Below are positions 59,856 through 64,000 of a DNA stretch of 64,000 nucleotides, in pieces. The notes under the pieces are model-generated. The model was not told the DNA's origin. It ran no database searches and saw only the letters and a program-made list of their open reading frames with translations. How positions within the stretch are numbered: position 1 is the stretch's first letter; each line of letters opens with the position of its first letter. The position numbers were made by a program, and so were the translations under genes. The stretch comes from Holothuria scabra (taxonomy: Eukaryota > Echinodermata > Holothuroidea > Aspidochirotida > Holothuriidae). The DNA is taken from NCBI GenBank assembly GCA_037179385.1, contig CM074200.1, positions 34,475,884 through 34,539,883 of the forward strand. The letters run 5' to 3'.

Positions 59856-60877
59856 TAACTGTGCTGTTCAGAATATTCAGTACTGTAAGAGTACAATGGC
59901 TTGAATACTGCTGGGGACTAGAAAAAGCTACTGTGTGCTTTCTTATTTCAAAAATGACTCTTGAGCACCTTGTGATAACACTTTTCTCCATCAGTTGTGA
60001 AATTAACACAGATGAACTTCTTGGTTCACAACTTCGAATTTGAAGTGCAATATAAAATTCCTGAATTATCATTAATAAACTTTTCTGGGGTTTTTCATTT
60101 TTCACCATGGTAACTCATAGGGAACCCATTTTGGGGTTTTGTTAAAAAATCCATAGATTTAACTGATTGGTGGAAATTAATCAATTTGGGGGGTTATGTG
60201 GTTCTATCACCCTTAGACCACTATGCAATGGGCAACAAATGCTCGTGTTAAATCCAATGGCCAGTTTGAATTTGATTTTGCTTTTCTTGTAATTTTGTAC
60301 GTTTACTCTAAATTGATTGTTATTAGAAAGTAGAAACGTAGAAAAGGTCTTACTGTAAGTGCAGGAGAAATATTTTACTTTGGGCTAATTGGTGTTGAAT
60401 GAAGATTTCTGAATATTTCTTGAGTAAAAACCTCCACACGTATGTAAACTGTAGATAACCTCCACTACAGCACACAGTAACAAGTCACAATGTTGGACTG
60501 TGAGATCACAGATCTTGTTTTTTTTTTTTTTTTTTGTTAATTTTAAATCAATGTAAAAATGTGGCACAGAAGCAAAGTTGTGGAAAAATTATTGGACAAC
60601 AACCTCTGCTTGCTTCTTTAATAAAATTAATCCTGCTTACTACTGTATACTATAGGCTGCAACATCTAGTACTGTACTTTTTCACAAGTATTCCATCCCG
60701 AACTATTGTCATACTTTGAAGGTTTATGATGTATCTGTTTCTTTTATGTTGAGCTGTAATGTATTTTTTTTAAGAGTCAAAACAAAGGTAACAGATGTTA
60801 TTTTAAGTTCATTTAATGTTTAATCTCTTCTCTTTTCTTCTCCAAATACAGCAATTAACAGAGAAAGTTAAAGCATC

Positions 60878-60974
60878 ATGGCACCTAAATGCCCCAAATG
60901 TGTGAAATCTGTGTACCCAGCTGAGGAACTGAAATGTAACAACTTCAGCTACCACAAAGGATGCTTCAGATGTT
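60878..60974 (+). CDS. CSRP: First coding exon of a CRP/MLP-type LIM protein (CSRP family)
   Basis: This exon starts the only well-supported protein in the window. It encodes 32 residues from [18 protein letters not shown] to HKGCFRC, plus the first base of codon 33. That is the first half of a LIM zinc-binding domain: ligands C5, C8, H26, C29 and C32, spaced CX2C-X17-HX2CX2C. The phrase CPKC-K-VYPAEE is diagnostic of the cysteine-rich/muscle LIM family. Members act as actin-cytoskeleton and Z-disc adaptors (alpha-actinin, zyxin) and as nuclear cofactors in muscle. The ATG has a strong context, A at -3 and G at +4. A pyrimidine-rich acceptor ends at 60851, so the exon begins at 60852 with 26 nt of 5' UTR and an upstream non-coding exon must exist. 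The exon ends at 60974 in phase 1 before a GTGAGT donor. The family is certain; which paralogue it is cannot be decided from half the gene. Confidence 0.93.
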
Positions 60975-61555
60975 GTGAGTTGTTTCTTTTGTGTTCAGTG
61001 ATATAACAACAAGGGCTGGAATTAAGGGGGGGGGGCAGGAGAAGGAGGAGAAGGCAAGTTTGAAGGGAAATATTGCATTGAAAATGCACCAAGCATGGCA
61101 AACCAAGAAAAAAGTCTCAATGTTCAACAAAAATCAGCAATAACTTAATCACCTTAAAATTCTTACACAGTAAAAGAGGTACTGAATTTTCATCATTTGA
61201 ATTTTGGAAAGTTTGGGTGAAAAAATTGTTCTTGAGGAACAAATTTATCGAAGAGAATGATTTTTTGAAAAAGGCTACTGTACTGTCTAAGGGAGCATAC
61301 CTTTTCCTAGTCCCCAGAAGTTGGCAGACTGGACAATATGGCATTAGTGAATTGATTGGCAAAAAATCACTTTAAAATTCTTTAAGGAGCCTTTGGTATT
61401 TGCAAGTACAGAAACTCTTGCTAATCAAAGTAAGAATTGATTAGCAACTTGCATTTCTCGGGTAACACATTTCTATACCAACCCAGCTATTTTGTCCCTT
61501 GGATTACTACTCTACCCATATTGTGCGCCTACTAAATAATCTGCACAGCCCAGTG

Positions 61556-61694
61556 ACCAGAAGCAGTCCACTTGCAATTTAATGAGACAGCCATGGGTAG
61601 AGACTATAGCAGGAAACAATAACCTTTCATTCCAGCACAGCTGTTAGCTCATGTCATGCTCTGATCATGCAGTAAAAGTTATTTTTGTTCCCAT
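61556..61694 (+). repeat. Right arm of the inverted repeat flanking the start-codon exon
   Basis: This arm is complementary to 59709-59855 and lies in intron 1. It may be an ordinary interspersed repeat present twice in opposite orientation. I could not find clear termini or target duplications. Confidence 0.85.
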
Positions 61695-61861
61695 GTCTGC
61701 CTACTGCTGAGGACATGAAAAAAGCTTTGCTCCCTTATTCTGAATAATCTTTAGTTCTGTATTACTGAAAATTCATTTTGAAAATACAAGCTGCATTATT
61801 TGGTAAACAAATGCAGCATTCCCTTTAATAGCTAGATTAATTTCATAAATGTATTCATGGG

Positions 61862-62138
61862 CATGGATGTAGCTACAGTGGGTGGTGCTGGGCATTGACA
61901 CTAACACTCCATATTCCCACCTAGCATTCCAGGCAAATACACCTCTCCCCAACCACCAAAAGCCTGACTAGTGCAACCTAAAACTAGCTCCAATTTATTC
62001 CCTAAACCTAAGTGAAAAGAAGTTTATATTATGTAAAATTTTTGGCTGAAAAATGGGGTAGACGCCATTGGGTGGGTGAGGTGCGTCTCATAGATTTGAC
62101 AATTATACGGCACTCAAATTTGACTATGTACATCCCTG
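61862..62138. mobile_element. Small hAT-like MITE in intron 1
   Basis: The 277-bp segment begins CATGGATGTAGCTA and ends TAGT..TGTACATCCCTG-like; the reverse complement of the right end reads CAGGGATGTACATA. It is flanked by TTCATGGG and TTCATGTG, a 7/8 target-site duplication. The 8-bp duplication and CA-start termini fit hAT. It has no coding capacity. Confidence 0.6.
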
Positions 62139-62793
62139 TTCATGTGGCTGGGGTGCACTAGGACAGTATGGGTTTCAAGAGGAGTTTCCATCAAAGGGAG
62201 GGGGTTATCAATGGGTTTAAGGGTATTTTTCCTTTCCTTTCCAGAAGAATTAGTGTAAAATTCCCCTCTTTCATTTCCGTAAAAAATGTCAGTATCTTGG
62301 TTTCTGATCTAAAGGGAGGACACCTTTGTTTGATCTTGAATAAATCAGTAGCCTTAAAAGCCCTTCCGATTGTTTACACAGTTTCAGATGGTGGGAAGCA
62401 TGGATAAATTTCATGCATTTTATATGGATGCATTTATGGGGAGGAGCAGAATTCTCTTGTTTTTGGTGGAGTTCAAATGTCATTGGGGCTTGCAATGGGT
62501 CAAAGCCTCAATACCATGTTTACACAATTCCTCATGGTTGGAGTTTTTGGTACTTCACCATTTCACATGTATATGGAGATGCAATGCACAGTAGTGAGCA
62601 GAACTCTAGGTCTACATAGGAAGCCTGCATGCCTTTCATGTATACTGTACTTTGTGGGTACATTACTGTACAGAGCACTGTTAATTTTAAAAAAAAAACA
62701 GACTTAACTATCAGTGGCAAGGAATCACTAAGCCTTTTGGCTTTCTGGTTAATTACTGAAATGATTCCATTATTGCTGTAATTTTCTTTTCAG

Positions 62794-62971
62794 TCTTGTG
62801 CAGCACTGGCTTGGATTCTAACAATGTAAATCCTCATAATGATGAACTGTACTGCAAGAAATGCCATGGAAGGAAGTTTGGTATTAAAGGATATGGCTTT
62901 GGCCAGGGTGCTGGTGCCCTTGGTATGGATGAAGGAGAACGTCAGGGTTTGGTCGCTGACCCATCATTAAA
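62794..62971 (+). CDS. CSRP: Second coding exon of the CRP/MLP-type LIM protein: end of LIM domain and glycine-rich motif
   Basis: The exon follows a TTTTCTTTTCAG acceptor and completes codon 33 (T+TC, Phe) in the phase left by the upstream exon. It supplies the remaining zinc ligands C35, C53 and C56, giving a LIM domain of exact spacing CX2C-X17-HX2C-X2-CX2C-X17-CX2C. Next comes GRKFGIKGYGFGQGAGAL (residues 58-75), the family's hallmark glycine-rich stretch after each LIM domain, with a possible basic nuclear signal. It then reads MDEGERQGLVADPSLK. The end was set at the GTGGGT donor at 62972; a weaker GTATAA donor at 62976 is possible. If neither is used, the frame runs on by W-V to TAA at 62979-62981, giving a 94-residue single-LIM protein, close in size to Drosophila Mlp60A. 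Two-LIM vertebrate CRPs are about 190 residues, so further exons probably lie beyond position 64000. Confidence 0.92.
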
Positions 62972-63060
62972 GTGGGTATAATTCTGGATTATTTACCTTA
63001 TGTTTGTAAGATATCTCTGGATTCTTTATCTTTTATTTCTTAGTTTTAATTGCACTTTGG
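62972..63060 (+). other. Start of intron 2 or 3' UTR of a short isoform
   Basis: The sequence follows the second coding exon. It begins with a GTGGGT donor. If the donor is skipped, it carries the in-frame TAA at 62979. An AATAAA at 63399-63404 could serve polyadenylation of a short transcript. Confidence 0.5.
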
Positions 63061-63340
63061 TCTTCTGTAGTTGTAGAGTATCTGTTTGTCATTTGTGAGG
63101 CCCAGGTTCAGTTCTTAGCTGTAGTCATACGAAAGACTTAAGAATATTAGGTGTACTGTAGTTGTAGATTATCTGTTTGTCATGTGTGAGGCCCAGGTTC
63201 AATTCTCAGCTTCAGTCATACCAAAGACTTTATACCTGTAAACTGAAACCTTCCATCTGTGCTGAACTGTCATGTATGTGATGCTCTGCTTTAGCAATGA
63301 AATGAGGAAAACAGTCCAGTGACCCCACAACTGGAAATGA
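63061..63340 (+). mobile_element. tRNA-headed SINE, one partial and one fuller copy in tandem
   Basis: Two related heads lie at about 63064-63145 and 63154-63235. Each reads like a tRNA half, with TAGTTGTAGAG-type A box and GGCCCAGGTTCARTTCT-type B box. Both are followed by AGTCATAC-AAAGACTT. The second copy continues into a body ending GGAAAACA..CCAGTGACCCCACAACTGG. That body is shared with the SINEs at 30751-30959 and 24741-25037. The insertion lies in or just downstream of the LIM gene's second coding exon region. Confidence 0.7.
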
Positions 63341-64000
63341 GCTGTAAGTTCCCAAAACCAGAAGGTTATAAGTCTGGTATCAAACCCTGGTATGTCCACA
63401 ATAAAGGGGTGCATTCAGGATTTGGTTTTTGCTTTGATGATATTTTGAAAGATGTCCGTATCAGGCCTCGAGTAGATTCTTCAGGTGTGCTACAAATCAC
63501 GACCCTCAGAAAATTAAGGTGGGTGGTAGGTGGGCTGTTCTGTTAAACTTTAATACATTTATATGAGATCCAAATCTTCAGCTAGGTGTGTAAAAAATTA
63601 CGCCTCACAGTGATTTGAGGTAAGTGATGGTGTGTAATCACACTTGCAGACCTCAAATATCAAGGCCTGCTGAGTATGGTTTGGTTATTTTATAATTCAT
63701 TTTACTTGGACAACTGCAGAGAGATAAGACAGACAATTTCAATGATGTCCAACATATATAAAGGCTGTTTTGGGGAGAATTGTGGGTTATTTTGTCCTCT
63801 TGATTCACCTATAAATGTGACTTTATGTGTTGTGTGAATTTATGATGCAATTTAGTCTTGAAATGTAATTCATGTGTACAATTTACAAAGAGACCATCAA
63901 TCACATGGCACATAAGCAACTTTGCCAAACAGTTGTTGATCTACAGTATAGGTCTACCTTTAAGTTTTCTGGCAGAATAGTTGTCACAGAGGTGGTGATT
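63341..64000. other. No exon recognised
   Basis: This is the right edge of the window and probably still LIM-gene intron. A 75-codon open frame at 63319-63546 starts inside the SINE and shows no LIM ligands, so I do not call it an exon. Confidence 0.5.

Larger units (their letters stand above)
59225..60851 (+). other. Right part of the inferred 5' intron
   Basis: Apart from the hairpin (59660-59707) and the repeat arm (59709-59855) I see no exon. The stretch ends in a strong pyrimidine tract and CAG acceptor at 60849-60851. A T run lies at about 60519-60535. Confidence 0.5.
60975..62793 (+). other. Intron 1 of the LIM coding region (1,819 bp)
   Basis: The intron is bounded by a GTGAGT donor at 60975 and a pyrimidine-rich CAG acceptor ending at 62793. 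It contains one arm of a 140-bp inverted repeat (61556-61694) and a small hAT-like MITE (61862-62138). I see no extra exon. Open frames near 62.2-62.6 kb overlap one another in several frames and look like chance. Confidence 0.85.

Noticed and set aside
63319..63546. Third LIM-gene exon.
   Set aside because: The frame begins in a SINE, has no CX2C/HX2C zinc ligands, and does not resemble the CRP linker.

Overview
The window looks like repeat-rich intergenic and intronic DNA from a marine deuterostome, most likely an echinoderm. It is AT-rich overall and holds many foldback and MITE-type elements, long C/G homopolymers, and repeated AGGCCTAACGTTAGGCCT-type palindromes. The species assignment is my inference. 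I found no bacterial features: no operons, no Shine-Dalgarno-led ORFs and no CRISPR.

Only one protein-coding gene is well supported, at the right edge on the + strand. It is the 5' part of a CRP/MLP-type LIM protein (CSRP family). The start-codon exon is 60878-60974 and a second coding exon is 62794-62971. Together they encode one complete LIM domain and the glycine-rich motif that follows it. A splice acceptor just upstream of the ATG shows that a 5' UTR exon lies further left. A CpG-richer segment at 56.10-56.35 kb, with a CArG box and a donor-like site, is the best candidate. Later exons lie beyond the window, unless the stop at 62979 ends a single-LIM isoform.

Most of the remainder is transposable-element debris. 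By reading flanking duplications and inverted termini I could delimit about ten hAT-type non-autonomous elements with 8-bp target-site duplications (five perfect ones at 6.7, 7.6, 11.0, 51.4 and 53.0 kb, plus 27.9 kb; others with one or more mismatches). I also delimited several TTAA-flanked families, a six-copy TA-flanked family, a three-copy interspersed family (5.0, 9.5 and 25.8 kb) and several foldback MITEs. Two foldback structures are built from short palindromic tandem units: 9.67-9.99 kb and 19.33-21.48 kb.

The most unusual element is a minus-strand SINE at 24.74-25.04 kb. Its head closely matches the 5' end of U2 snRNA, and its 3' body is shared with tRNA-headed SINEs at 30.75 kb and 63.15 kb. 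Between the repeats I see no convincing genes; the open frames there have the lengths expected by chance in AT-rich DNA.
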